From: Gammaproteobacteria bacterium
GTDB taxonomy: Bacteria > Pseudomonadota > Gammaproteobacteria > DSM-16500
Length of the DNA stretch: 64,000 nt
Direction of reading: 5' to 3'
Assembly (NCBI GenBank): GCA_019634835.1
Contig: JAHCAO010000007.1
Location: 1 to 64,000, forward strand
Shown here: piece by piece, positions 1 to 8,332 of the stretch
How positions within the stretch are numbered: the stretch's first letter is position 1
Layout of the letters: every line of letters starts with the position of its first letter
Made by a program: the position numbers and the translations under genes
Notes under the pieces: model-generated
What the model saw: the letters and a program-made list of their open reading frames with translations, nothing else
What the model was told of the DNA's origin: nothing
The model's database searches: none

Positions 1-157
1 TAACCAATGTGCTAATGCGGTTTTTTGTTGTAGGGGGACTAGAAATGTTTGCCTTCTTTAAGAAATCTTGGCTACGCTCTGCCAACTGCTCAAAAGCTAT
101 TTGATAATCCGCTTCACTTCTAACATCTTGTTGATTGGATTCTCTATCTGATTGCAC
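1..157 (-). CDS. N-terminal part of an unidentified protein, cut by the window edge
   Basis: A minus-strand reading frame starts at a GTG (157) eight bases after a strong AGGAGG ribosome site and stays open to the left edge. It encodes about 52 residues, rich in Q, S, E and D, including AFEQLAERSQDFLKKANI. That helix vaguely resembles the N-terminus of polyhydroxyalkanoate synthases (a LAERSQ..V.EFL pattern), but the catalytic part lies outside the window, so no function is assigned. It is divergent from the yfgM-bamB-der operon. A histidyl-tRNA synthetase gene, the common neighbour upstream of yfgM in gammaproteobacteria, is not here. Confidence 0.5.
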   Translation of the reverse strand, partial: MQSDRESNQQDVRSEADYQIAFEQLAERSQDFLKKANISSPPTTKNRISTLV

Positions 158-490
158 TATCTGCCTCCTCTTAATTTTTATCTGATTTGATTATTTGATT
201 AAAGTATAGTACATACACTTTGACCTGAATGTTTTCTGATAGCACAAGGTAGTGATGAATTTAATCCGTTGATTAGATAGAATATTTATCGGAATAAACT
301 CGGATTGAATAAAATCCAGTTATTTAAGCAAGATACTAGCTCATGGCATTTCTAAAAAGAAAAAGCAGTGTAGCTAGCTTTCTGCAAAACTTCTAACATT
401 TTTCTGAAAATATAGGATGATGATTCCCTCTTGTAAAAAAATCTGCTTTAATACAGTCCCTAGAGAATTATCGTTTCTGAGGATTATCCT
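158..490. other. Intergenic region between divergent genes
   Basis: This 333-bp AT-rich gap separates the minus-strand partial gene from yfgM and should hold promoters for both. On the minus strand a TATACT hexamer near 193-198 could be a -10 element for the left gene, but no convincing -35 sits at the right distance. I see no RNA gene, repeat or terminator. Confidence 0.3.
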
Positions 491-1138
491 TTGACAGAAT
501 ATTTGACAGAGCAAGAGCAAATAGAAATTTTAAAAAGCTGGATAAAGCAATATAGTTTAGTCATTTTGGCAGGAGTTGTAATTGCTATTGCGGGTATATC
601 TGGCTGGCATTACTGGCAGCAACGTCAGAACAACATATTAGATCATGCTTCCGCTGTTTACGATGAAATGATCACCATGCGTGCTCAAAATGATGATCAT
701 GCTACCTTAGTCCAAGCAAAAAAACTCTTCAGCCGCTATCCGCAAACCACGTATGGCCAAATGGCAGCATTCATGTTAGCTAGAGATGCTGTGACCAAAA
801 AAAACTTTGCCAAAGCTGAAGAAAAACTTACTTGGGTCATTGAGCACAGCAAAATTGACTCCATGCGCCAAATTGCCCGCATCCGTTTAGCACGAATTAT
901 GATTGCCACCAATAAGCCACAAAATGCGATTGATCATTTGAAAATAATCGAAGATAAGAATTTTAGTGGTTTGATTAATGAAGTGAAGGGTGATGCTTAT
1001 CTTGCCATGAAAAACATCACTATGGCACGTCAAGCCTATCAACAAGCACTGTCTGAACTACCCAATGCTGAAGTAGTAAGACCGATACTTCAAATGAAAT
1101 ATGATAATCTTGCCACTACTACACTATCAGCATCTTGA
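491..1138 (+). CDS. yfgM: YfgM-like ancillary SecYEG translocon subunit (TPR protein)
   Basis: YfgM family (DUF2133/TPR_21), 215 residues, close to the usual length. The start is a TTG behind a weak GAGGAT site. The N-terminus (TEQEQIEILKSWIKQY) followed by one membrane helix at about residues 17-38 and then WHYWQQR is the family hallmark. The rest is a periplasmic set of TPR-like helices, ending in the repeat-like MARQAYQQALSELP. In E. coli YfgM associates with SecYEG and PpiD and helps hand over periplasmic client proteins. It lies 15 bp upstream of bamB in the conserved yfgM-bamB-der operon. The family assignment is firm; the role is transferred from E. coli. Confidence 0.88.
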   Translation: MTEYLTEQEQIEILKSWIKQYSLVILAGVVIAIAGISGWHYWQQRQNNILDHASAVYDEMITMRAQNDDHATLVQAKKLFSRYPQTTYGQMAAFMLARDAVTKKNFAKAEEKLTWVIEHSKIDSMRQIARIRLARIMIATNKPQNAIDHLKIIEDKNFSGLINEVKGDAYLAMKNITMARQAYQQALSELPNAEVVRPILQMKYDNLATTTLSAS

Positions 1139-1153
1139 TCCGAGCATTTAACC

Positions 1154-2314
1154 ATGAATAATCAAATAATAAAAATTGGCGTGATATTGATTACTTTCTC
1201 CTTATCACTGACTGCTTGCAGCGGTTTTTTCGAAAAAGATAATACACCCACACCTTCCCCATTAATCAATTACACACCAGAAGTTGCACCACAGTTACTT
1301 TGGTCTGCCAAAGTAGGAGTGGGAGCGACTGGCAATGATTATCTCAAAATGAGTCCGGCAGTCAGTGAAATGGCTATTTACGCAGCCAGCACGAATGGCA
1401 CCGTTACTTCTATCAATAAAGCAACTGGGCGCGTCAATTGGCAAACCAATGTGCGCATGCCTATTACCACAGGCCCAGGTGTTGGTAATGGTATTGTTGT
1501 AATTGGAACTCGCCATGGAGAAATCACCGCATTACAACAAATCAATGGTCGACAACGATGGAAAACATCTATCCCTGGAGAATTAATTGCCGCGCCTGCT
1601 GTAAGTGATGGCGCTGTTGTCGTAAAAGCAGTAGATGGTTATACCCGCGCTTTATCTGTCATTGATGGGCACGAGCTTTGGTCATTTCAACAAGTTGAAC
1701 CTAATTTAATTTTGCGTGGCTCCAGCGCTCCTCTTATTCGTAATCGCAACATTATTGTTGGATATGCAAACGGAAATTTGGCTAAACTAAATCTGCATGA
1801 TGGCCAGTTATTATGGCTGCAAGCCGTTGCTGTTCCTGAGGGCGCATTTGCTATTCAGCGAATGATTGATATTGATGCCGATCCTATTGTCTACGACTAT
1901 CATATTTATGTGGCAACTTATCAAGGTAAAATTTCTTCGCTTGATTGGACATCAGGACAAGTGCGATGGACACATGATATCTCTTCTTATACAGGCATGT
2001 CTGCCGATAATGATACTGTTTATGTTTCTGACGCTAAAGGCCACATTTGGGCCTTTAGTGCAGACGGCGGTTTAGTCAGATGGCGTCAAAATAAGCTTGA
2101 GTATCGTATTATCAGTGGCCCCGCCATCATGGGTCATTATGTCGTGGTAGGTGATGCTCAAGGTTATTTGCATTGGCTTAGTAAGCGTGATGGACATTTT
2201 GCCGGCAGAGTTTCACTTGGCTCAGCTGTTTATGCAGCACCCATTGCTGAGAATAACGTATTATATACATTAACAAATAGTGGTTACTTATCTGCATATA
2301 AATTGAGACAATAA
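1154..2314 (+). CDS. bamB: Outer membrane assembly lipoprotein BamB
   Basis: BamB, 386 residues, an outer-membrane lipoprotein of the BAM complex that assembles beta-barrel proteins by scaffolding BamA. The N-terminal signal sequence ends in a lipobox LTAC with the lipidated Cys at residue 22. The body shows repeated PQQ-type beta-propeller blades, for example GRVNWQTNV, GRQRWKTSI, GHELWSFQQ, GQVRWTHDI and GLVRWRQNK, each a strand ending in the W-containing motif typical of the eight-bladed propeller. The stop overlaps the start of der by one base (TAATG), so the two genes are probably translationally coupled. Confidence 0.95.
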   Translation: MNNQIIKIGVILITFSLSLTACSGFFEKDNTPTPSPLINYTPEVAPQLLWSAKVGVGATGNDYLKMSPAVSEMAIYAASTNGTVTSINKATGRVNWQTNVRMPITTGPGVGNGIVVIGTRHGEITALQQINGRQRWKTSIPGELIAAPAVSDGAVVVKAVDGYTRALSVIDGHELWSFQQVEPNLILRGSSAPLIRNRNIIVGYANGNLAKLNLHDGQLLWLQAVAVPEGAFAIQRMIDIDADPIVYDYHIYVATYQGKISSLDWTSGQVRWTHDISSYTGMSADNDTVYVSDAKGHIWAFSADGGLVRWRQNKLEYRIISGPAIMGHYVVVGDAQGYLHWLSKRDGHFAGRVSLGSAVYAAPIAENNVLYTLTNSGYLSAYKLRQ

Positions 2315-3633
2315 TGCTGCCTGTTGTTGCTATCGTCGGCCGCCCTAATGTCGGCAAATCTACTTTATTTAATCGTCTCACACGATCACGAAGTGCGCTT
2401 ATTTCTAGCTATCCAGGCACAACACGAGACCGCCAATACGGTGAAGTTTCATGGGATGGTTGTCATTTCATCATCATTGATACAGGTGGTATTACTGAAG
2501 AAATGGATGAAGTGGGAAAGTTAATCACTCAACAAGCATTACAAGCCATCGAAGACTCAGATAAAGTCCTCTTCTTAGTGGATGCCAAGACCGGTATTCT
2601 GCCTGAAGATAAAATCATTGCTGAGACATTGCGTCGATCCGGAAAGCATATTTTTCTTATCGTAAACAAAACAGAAGGCATGGATCCAGTGATGAGTGTA
2701 ACTGACGCTTATGAATTGGGTCTTGGCACTCCCCTAGCAATTGCGGCCGTGCATGGCTCTGGTATGGCTAATTTAATCACCTCTCTTTTTCCAGAACCAG
2801 CAGCTGAGCTTGTAGAGGCAAGTGAAACATCGAGTATAAAACTTGCTATTGTAGGTCGCCCTAATGTCGGTAAGTCCACGCTGACAAACCGGATGTTAGG
2901 CGAAGAACGTGTGATTGTGCACGACTCGCCAGGCACCACTCGTGACAGTATATTTGTCCCACTTGAACGTTTTGGAAAACACTATATTCTTATTGATACG
3001 GCAGGTATTCGCAAACGCAAGAAAATTGAAGAAGTCCCTGAAAAATTCTCTGTAGTGAAAACGCTGCAATCCATAGAAAGTTCTAACGTTGTGCTATACG
3101 TTGTAGATGCTCGCTTAGGTGTCTCAGAGCAAGACTTAAAATTACTCGGATTTGTTCTTGAATGCGGTAAAGCACTGGTTGTCGCTATCAACAAATGGGA
3201 TGGAATGACAGAAGATGCCCGTGATCGAACTAAAGCAACCATTGATAGACATCTAGACTTTGTGCGTTTTGCACGTGTGCATTATATCTCTGCACTGCAT
3301 GGTTCAGGTGTAGGAAATTTATTTGATTCCATTCATGAAGCTTATGAATCCGCCACAAAAAAACTTTCTACCCCGCTCTTAAGCCGACTATTACAAAAAG
3401 CACAAACAGTGCATCAACCTCCCCTGGTAAAAGGACGCCGTGTCAAACTCCGTTATGCGCATCCCGGCGGCTACAATCCGCCCTGCATTGTCATTCATGG
3501 TAATCAATTACATGCGCTGCCAGAAAGTTATCGCAAATTTCTCGCACATTTTTTTCAAAAAGAACTTCACTTATTTGGTACGCCCGTATTCATCGAATTT
3601 AAAACCAGCGAGAACCCTTTCAGCCATAAATAA
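2314..3633 (+). CDS. der: Ribosome-assembly GTPase Der (EngA)
   Basis: Der/EngA, 439 residues, the only GTPase family with two tandem G domains; needed for 50S subunit maturation. The two P-loops read GRPNVGKST at residues 9-17 and again at 181-189. Each is followed by a DTGG/DTAG G3 motif and an NK-type G4 (VNKTEG, INKWDG). The C-terminal KH-like domain (KLRYAHPGGYNPP.IVIHGN) is complete. The ATG overlaps the bamB stop. It is the last gene of the yfgM-bamB-der operon; a promoter for the next gene begins 20 bp after its stop. Confidence 0.97.
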   Translation: MLPVVAIVGRPNVGKSTLFNRLTRSRSALISSYPGTTRDRQYGEVSWDGCHFIIIDTGGITEEMDEVGKLITQQALQAIEDSDKVLFLVDAKTGILPEDKIIAETLRRSGKHIFLIVNKTEGMDPVMSVTDAYELGLGTPLAIAAVHGSGMANLITSLFPEPAAELVEASETSSIKLAIVGRPNVGKSTLTNRMLGEERVIVHDSPGTTRDSIFVPLERFGKHYILIDTAGIRKRKKIEEVPEKFSVVKTLQSIESSNVVLYVVDARLGVSEQDLKLLGFVLECGKALVVAINKWDGMTEDARDRTKATIDRHLDFVRFARVHYISALHGSGVGNLFDSIHEAYESATKKLSTPLLSRLLQKAQTVHQPPLVKGRRVKLRYAHPGGYNPPCIVIHGNQLHALPESYRKFLAHFFQKELHLFGTPVFIEFKTSENPFSHK

Positions 3634-3653
3634 CTGGAATATAGCGTTTATTC

Positions 3654-3682
3654 TTGACAGGCTGGCAGGGGATTACTACGAT
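3654..3682 (+). promoter_or_regulatory. Putative sigma70-type promoter of ispB
   Basis: A perfect -35 hexamer TTGACA (3654-3659) is followed after 17 bp by TACGAT (3677-3682), a 4/6 match to the -10 consensus. The expected start point near 3690 leaves a short leader of about 23 bases before the ispB ATG at 3713. The site lies just after der, which suggests ispB is transcribed separately from the upstream operon. Confidence 0.6.
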
Positions 3683-3712
3683 TCATTCTTGCAATAAATA
3701 TGAGATAAACGC

Positions 3713-4681
3713 ATGCCGTTAGAGTTTATACGCTCCTTAGTAAGAGAAGACCTTGAATTTACTGACCGATTCATTGTCTCTCAACTTCAATCTAACATCC
3801 CTATGATCAAAGAAGTCATTGAATATGTTTTAACGTGCGGCGGAAAGAGGACACGCCCCATGGTTCTGTTATTAAGTGCACGAGCACTTAATCATCGCAA
3901 TCAAAAACACATTGATCTTGCTGCTGTCATCGAACTCATCCACACAGCAACCCTCCTGCATGATGATGTCGTAGATAGCTCAACCCTAAGACGCGGACAT
4001 AAAACTGCTAATATCATTTGGGGAAATGATACTAGTGTTCTAGTCGGCGATTTTCTTTATTCCCGCGCTTTTCAAATTGTGGTCGACCTCAAGCAAAGTA
4101 CAGTTCTCGATATCTTTGCGAAAGCTACTCCTTACATTGCTGAAGGGGAAATTTTACAGCTAGTAAACTGTAATAATCCGGACACGACTGAACAATTTTA
4201 TTTCGATATTATTGAGCGCAAAACAGCTAAATTATTCGAAATTGCGGCACAACTTGGCGCAACGCTATCTACCGAATCTCAGCAAGAAATAGAAAGTATG
4301 CGGCAATATGGACTACATTTAGGCCTCGCCTATCAGTTGATTGATGATGCCTTGGATTACAGTCAATCGGCAGATCAGACAGGCAAAAATGTGGGCCAAG
4401 ATATTGCTGAAGGGAAACCTACGCTACCGTTAATTCATGCCATGCAAAAAAGCAAAGGTGCGGAACTTGATTTATTGAGACAAGCAATTCAAACAGGTTC
4501 TAGCAAAAACCTTGCTAATATTTTAGAAATTATTGAATCTACTAATGCGATAAAGTACACTGCTGCCACAGCAAAACACCATGCCATGCGAGCTAAACAA
4601 GCATTGTCCCAGATTGCGCGTTCCCCTTATCGTCAAGCAATGGAAATGCTAAGTGATTTTGTTGTTGAGCGGACTTATTAA
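3713..4681 (+). CDS. ispB: Octaprenyl/polyprenyl diphosphate synthase
   Basis: Trans-prenyltransferase of the IspB type, 322 residues, extending farnesyl diphosphate with isopentenyl units to make the long side chain of ubiquinone. The first aspartate-rich motif is DDVVD (residues 84-88, in LLHDDVVDSSTLRRG). The second is DDALD (211-215). The substrate-binding GGKRTRP is near residue 43. These are the Mg-diphosphate sites of the family. The chain length made cannot be read from sequence alone. IspB usually sits next to rplU-rpmA; here it stands alone before tRNA-Pro. Confidence 0.93.
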   Translation: MPLEFIRSLVREDLEFTDRFIVSQLQSNIPMIKEVIEYVLTCGGKRTRPMVLLLSARALNHRNQKHIDLAAVIELIHTATLLHDDVVDSSTLRRGHKTANIIWGNDTSVLVGDFLYSRAFQIVVDLKQSTVLDIFAKATPYIAEGEILQLVNCNNPDTTEQFYFDIIERKTAKLFEIAAQLGATLSTESQQEIESMRQYGLHLGLAYQLIDDALDYSQSADQTGKNVGQDIAEGKPTLPLIHAMQKSKGAELDLLRQAIQTGSSKNLANILEIIESTNAIKYTAATAKHHAMRAKQALSQIARSPYRQAMEMLSDFVVERTY

Positions 4682-4764
4682 CCACTCATCAAGCCAATGA
4701 CTGTTTCTATGACGTTTCAAAGAAAAGTACCTGGATTGATTTGAAAGCCTTTAGGACCACCGTT

Positions 4765-4838
4765 CGGGGTGTGGCTCAGCCTGGTAGAGCGCTGCCTTCG
4801 GGAGGCAGATGTCGCAGGTTCAAATCCTGTCACCCCGA
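4765..4838 (+). tRNA. tRNA-Pro (anticodon CGG)
   Basis: A full cloverleaf can be drawn. The acceptor stem pairs CGGGGTG (4765-4771) with CACCCCG (4831-4837), with discriminator A at 4838. The anticodon stem CTGCC/GGCAG encloses the loop TTCGGGA with anticodon CGG (4799-4801), followed by G37 as expected for proline tRNAs. The T arm carries GGTTCAAATC. CCA is not encoded. It lies 83 bp downstream of ispB and immediately before an accessory gene block. Confidence 0.95.
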
Positions 4839-5020
4839 TGAATAATAACGAAATTTCATATCTCATAAGCATAAACACTCTTTTTCAGTATGCACATAGT
4901 ATGCAAGCTGAGTGTACAAGCGTGTACTTTGATGAACGAGCAAGAATAAGAGGATTATATTGAAATAGTCTCAACCTAATCTGACAGTTACCTATTACAG
5001 CACTTTTTCTGATGAAGTGG

Positions 5021-6313
5021 TTAAATACTACCACCCTGTCGGCCAGTCAGATTTAAGCTTGGTTTGTACTGGTCTATTATTTCTTTGAGTGCGCATTTGA
5101 ATGCATACACAAAATCTTCTTGAGAGACAAATTGAGCGTAGACATCACAAGGTATATCTTTTTTTTCTCCCATTTTGATATCACCTAGCTCTATACCTAA
5201 ATGGAATTTTATCATTGTTCGCATCATCCACTGTGTTACTGCGCCAGTACCTCTGCATAATGGATACAATTTAATAAAGTTAAAAATTAATTTACCTAAA
5301 TCTTCTATTACTACATATACTTCATCTGTTGTTTTATCTATTTTTTTATCTTGTAGTTTTTTAAAATAAAGAATATCTAGTTTATTGAGGGTTTCATAAA
5401 TTTGAGCTTCAGTAAAAGCTGCAACGGTAACAAAAATAGCCTCGATTCTATTTGCATCATAATAATTATACCTGACCTTTCTAGTCACTTTTGGCCACAT
5501 ATCAAGCTGAGTCTCAGTATGATCGTATTTTCCAATATTTTTATTATATAGCTCAAAAATACTCGGCAAGATATTTTTACTTACAACAGATTCAAGCCTT
5601 TCATCATAAAAATCGGTGATTTGGGCTGTACGAATCATTCCAAAATTTTTTGCGTATTTCGGTGTGTCCGTTTTTTCTTTTACAGCGATGAGGTGACGCA
5701 TATTTTTTGTATAATTGAATATATCGCACAATGATTTTTTTTCGTGCATCATTTTTAGAATTCCTTCCTCCACGCCAACACAATAGTATCCCCACCTCAC
5801 TTGAGCATTACGATGATTGAGTGTAAAAAGAGTGTATCCACTATCTAACCGAGGTTTGCATGATTTGTCTATATATTCATCTTGTAAGATGGCAAAAAAA
5901 TTACGTTGAACAAGTAAATTTAATTCAGCAAATGGTGTTATGTTATTAGAGACTTGAATCAATTCTGTTATTTCTTTATCAGAAATAGTCATCTCATCAT
6001 CTTTCATGATGATATGAAACAATCTCTCCAAATTTTGCTTATTTAATAATTCACATTTAAATAGTTTTGAAATGATATCATGTAAGTAATACATGACTAA
6101 CCATCGACTGGGTTCCTTGTCTCTCAAGAAACTATGAATCTGATTCAAATAACCGTCAATTTCAGTTTCTGATTTTTTTTGACGACATAATTCACGCAAC
6201 TGATTCTCCAGAAAAGAAGAATCACTGTAATTTACTGATAAATTTATTTTTTGATCAAAAGTAAAAGCATCAAGTTCGAGCTTATCTAACCTTTCATTAA
6301 ACAATGACCGCAT
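5021..6313 (-). CDS. Orphan protein of 430 residues, effector candidate
   Basis: I do not recognise this protein. It is 430 residues, mostly alpha-helical by composition, with no signal peptide or membrane segment. One stretch near the C-terminus (from Y350, YPLCRGTGAVTQWMMRTMIK) resembles in layout the Fic core HPFxxGNGR followed by a helix, but lacks the catalytic His and final Arg, so this is only a suggestion. It starts 9 bp after the stop of the next minus-strand gene, so the two form an operon. AT-rich codon use and the place beside a tRNA fit horizontally acquired accessory DNA. The coding call is firm; the role is unknown. Confidence 0.72.
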   Translation of the reverse strand: MRSLFNERLDKLELDAFTFDQKINLSVNYSDSSFLENQLRELCRQKKSETEIDGYLNQIHSFLRDKEPSRWLVMYYLHDIISKLFKCELLNKQNLERLFHIIMKDDEMTISDKEITELIQVSNNITPFAELNLLVQRNFFAILQDEYIDKSCKPRLDSGYTLFTLNHRNAQVRWGYYCVGVEEGILKMMHEKKSLCDIFNYTKNMRHLIAVKEKTDTPKYAKNFGMIRTAQITDFYDERLESVVSKNILPSIFELYNKNIGKYDHTETQLDMWPKVTRKVRYNYYDANRIEAIFVTVAAFTEAQIYETLNKLDILYFKKLQDKKIDKTTDEVYVVIEDLGKLIFNFIKLYPLCRGTGAVTQWMMRTMIKFHLGIELGDIKMGEKKDIPCDVYAQFVSQEDFVYAFKCALKEIIDQYKPSLNLTGRQGGSI

Positions 6314-6322
6314 ATTTTTATT

Positions 6323-7519
6323 TTATACTTCTGCCGCCTTTTCCCTGAGAATTTTTATTTTTTCTTTTGCTTGTTCTTTGCTTTGATCAAAATTTAATTT
6401 ATATTGAAGCATGGCAAAATAATCACCTTCCTTTTTTTCGCGAAGAAATTTTGTTTGAAAAGAAACCAGCTTATCTCCATTAGATATCATCTCACATAGA
6501 ATTTCTTTTATTTCTTTAAAATCTTTTTTAAGATTCTTGAATACCGCTATTTCTTGTAAGAATTCGTCCGTTTCTTCCTGTTTTACACTATATAATGTAT
6601 CAAGCATGGATTTTAACTTGTTCCAATACTGACTAAATATCTGCTTTAGATCCTGGTTTTCTATGTTAGAAATTTTTTCGTTTAATACGTCCATGATCTG
6701 AAGTTCATTTAGCAGATGTTGATATTCGAATTTCAACGGGGCTATTTTTTCGTAATTTTCATATGTGTAAATGCTATTTTGATTGCTATCCTCTTTTAAA
6801 TCTTTCCTAGCTTTGAGGAATGCTTTATAGTATTTAACCTGAGATATTTCTATACTCTCTACGACATTCTCTGTTTGTGTGAAACCCTCGATAAGCATTT
6901 TTCGACAACTATCGTATTCCTTTATCACTGTCTTGAACGCATTGCCTTCTGCTTCGCTTAAATGAAAAATACGAAAAAAGAAGGGGTCTCGATTCACAAT
7001 GTTAAGCAACTCAGGCAGAGGATCACCAGCAAAATATTTATGGCTGATATAGAAAGTTTTTCTTTCTTTTAAAGGAGCACAGCCGTATTGCAGCATAATA
7101 TTTTTAATCAATTCTGAATTGGTTGATTGTTCACCGATTACAGGCAGCTGATTTATAATGGATGGCACTGTCGCTTCTCTAAAAGAACGGTTAGCGATCT
7201 TCCCATTTTCAATCCAGTATATGGTTAACTGGCCTTCTTTCCTTAGTGCTATAAGCTCATCTGCTCTCATATTGTCAATCTTGGGTTCTTCTTTCTCCAT
7301 TAAAACGTGATGATATCCTTCTTCAATACGAAGAACGACTCTAATAAAATTAGAAATAGAATCAGAATCGATTTCAGAACGGTTTTGGACAGCGTCGGGT
7401 TGATGGGATGCGTCTTGCATTGGAAATGTTAGTACGATGTCTGATCCCATCAGTCTGAGATATTTGTCATCATACACGATACTAATTTTAACATCGTGAT
7501 TCTGACGATTATTTGACAT
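6323..7519 (-). CDS. Orphan coiled-coil protein of 398 residues, effector candidate
   Basis: Unrecognised, 398 residues. The N-terminal third looks beta-containing (VKISIVYDDKYLRLMGSDIVLTF). Roughly residues 200-398 are highly charged helices with coiled-coil character, ending EKIKILREKAAEV. No signal peptide or membrane segment. The start is an ATG behind a very strong site (AGGAGGAGAGG). The segment containing GQLTIYWIENGKI recalls the YSIYGCCNGKW region of the 1256-residue orphan at 20690-24460, and both genes share the same start context (GGAGAGG, then AATAATCG). It is the first gene of a two-gene minus-strand operon. Confidence 0.72.
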   Translation of the reverse strand: MSNNRQNHDVKISIVYDDKYLRLMGSDIVLTFPMQDASHQPDAVQNRSEIDSDSISNFIRVVLRIEEGYHHVLMEKEEPKIDNMRADELIALRKEGQLTIYWIENGKIANRSFREATVPSIINQLPVIGEQSTNSELIKNIMLQYGCAPLKERKTFYISHKYFAGDPLPELLNIVNRDPFFFRIFHLSEAEGNAFKTVIKEYDSCRKMLIEGFTQTENVVESIEISQVKYYKAFLKARKDLKEDSNQNSIYTYENYEKIAPLKFEYQHLLNELQIMDVLNEKISNIENQDLKQIFSQYWNKLKSMLDTLYSVKQEETDEFLQEIAVFKNLKKDFKEIKEILCEMISNGDKLVSFQTKFLREKKEGDYFAMLQYKLNFDQSKEQAKEKIKILREKAAEV

Positions 7520-7662
7520 AACACCTCTCCTCCTCTTGCAAACATAGCTTACACTTCTATGACAATTATAGTACCTCTAGAGAGTAAATCTCAGAGCAAC
7601 TCCATCATTCCTATAAAACTTATCCCATACCCATTTCTTATGTATAAACAAGGAATAAGGAT

Positions 7663-8043
7663 ATGGATATTGCAGGTCAATTAGCGGGGGCATTTCGAAA
7701 TATCGGACGGATAGAATTGCTGATGAAATCATCAAAACCATGTCTACCACTGGCTACAATGTACGTGAAACCGATCCATTTGAAGAAGTATCAATAATCA
7801 GTCTTTTAAATCGAGAACGATCTCCCTATGTAAATCGTACCTACATCATGTGACAGCAGACGTATGGGGCGTTTTTTAATGAACGTCATGTTGGCTGCTG
7901 ATGGATACCCATGGATTGTTGTGCCAGTTGAGCAACGCAACAAATATATGACAGCACTTGAAGAAGCAAGTGTTAGGCAAAATATCGTACTTTCCAGTAA
8001 ATTCCTTGCGAACCTTACAATAGAACGTTTACAGAACAACTGA
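7663..8043 (+). pseudogene. Degraded Fic-family gene
   Basis: Remnant of a Fic/DOC-type AMP-transferase gene. From the ATG at 7663 the frame reads MDIAGQLAGAFRNIGR. It then shifts near 7708 to RIADEIIKTMSTTGYNVRETDPFEE...RSPYVNRTYIM and hits TGA at about 7852. From 7858 another frame gives RRMGRFLMNVMLAADGYPWI, then VPVEQRNKYMTALEEASVRQ and a stop at 8043. These pieces match the order of a Fic protein, with the last one starting inside the GNGRMGRFL part. The catalytic HPFxxGNG core is deleted, so it cannot be active. Fic enzymes modify host proteins in several intracellular bacteria, so this may be a decayed effector or toxin gene. Confidence 0.7.
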
Positions 8044-8332
8044 AAGACAAAAAACTTCCAAAATAAAGTAATGAATTCCTATCCTTATCGATTACTCAGC
8101 CTTAACCAACTTCGCCACCACATTCGCTTTATACTCTGGCGTCAAAAGTGCAACTTCCTATTAGACTATCGTACTTCTAGCTAGAATTTGCCCATAGTAG
8201 TAGTGTATTCTTATAGTTTTAGAAAATAATGAATGTAGAACTTTAATACCTAAACCAGTTTATAGTGTTTTCATAAAAATAACTATTTTTAATCATCTTA
8301 CAAACAAACACAAGTTTCGAGAAGAGTGGAAA
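8044..8332. other. Non-coding stretch with a possible gene-end remnant
   Basis: On the minus strand, 8092-8151 reads ALLTPEYKANVVAKLVKAE followed by a stop, which looks like the last residues of a protein whose body is gone; I cannot identify it. The rest is AT-rich and should contain the promoter of the 906-residue gene, which starts at 8333 behind AGAGTGGA. No RNA gene or repeat seen. Confidence 0.25.
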
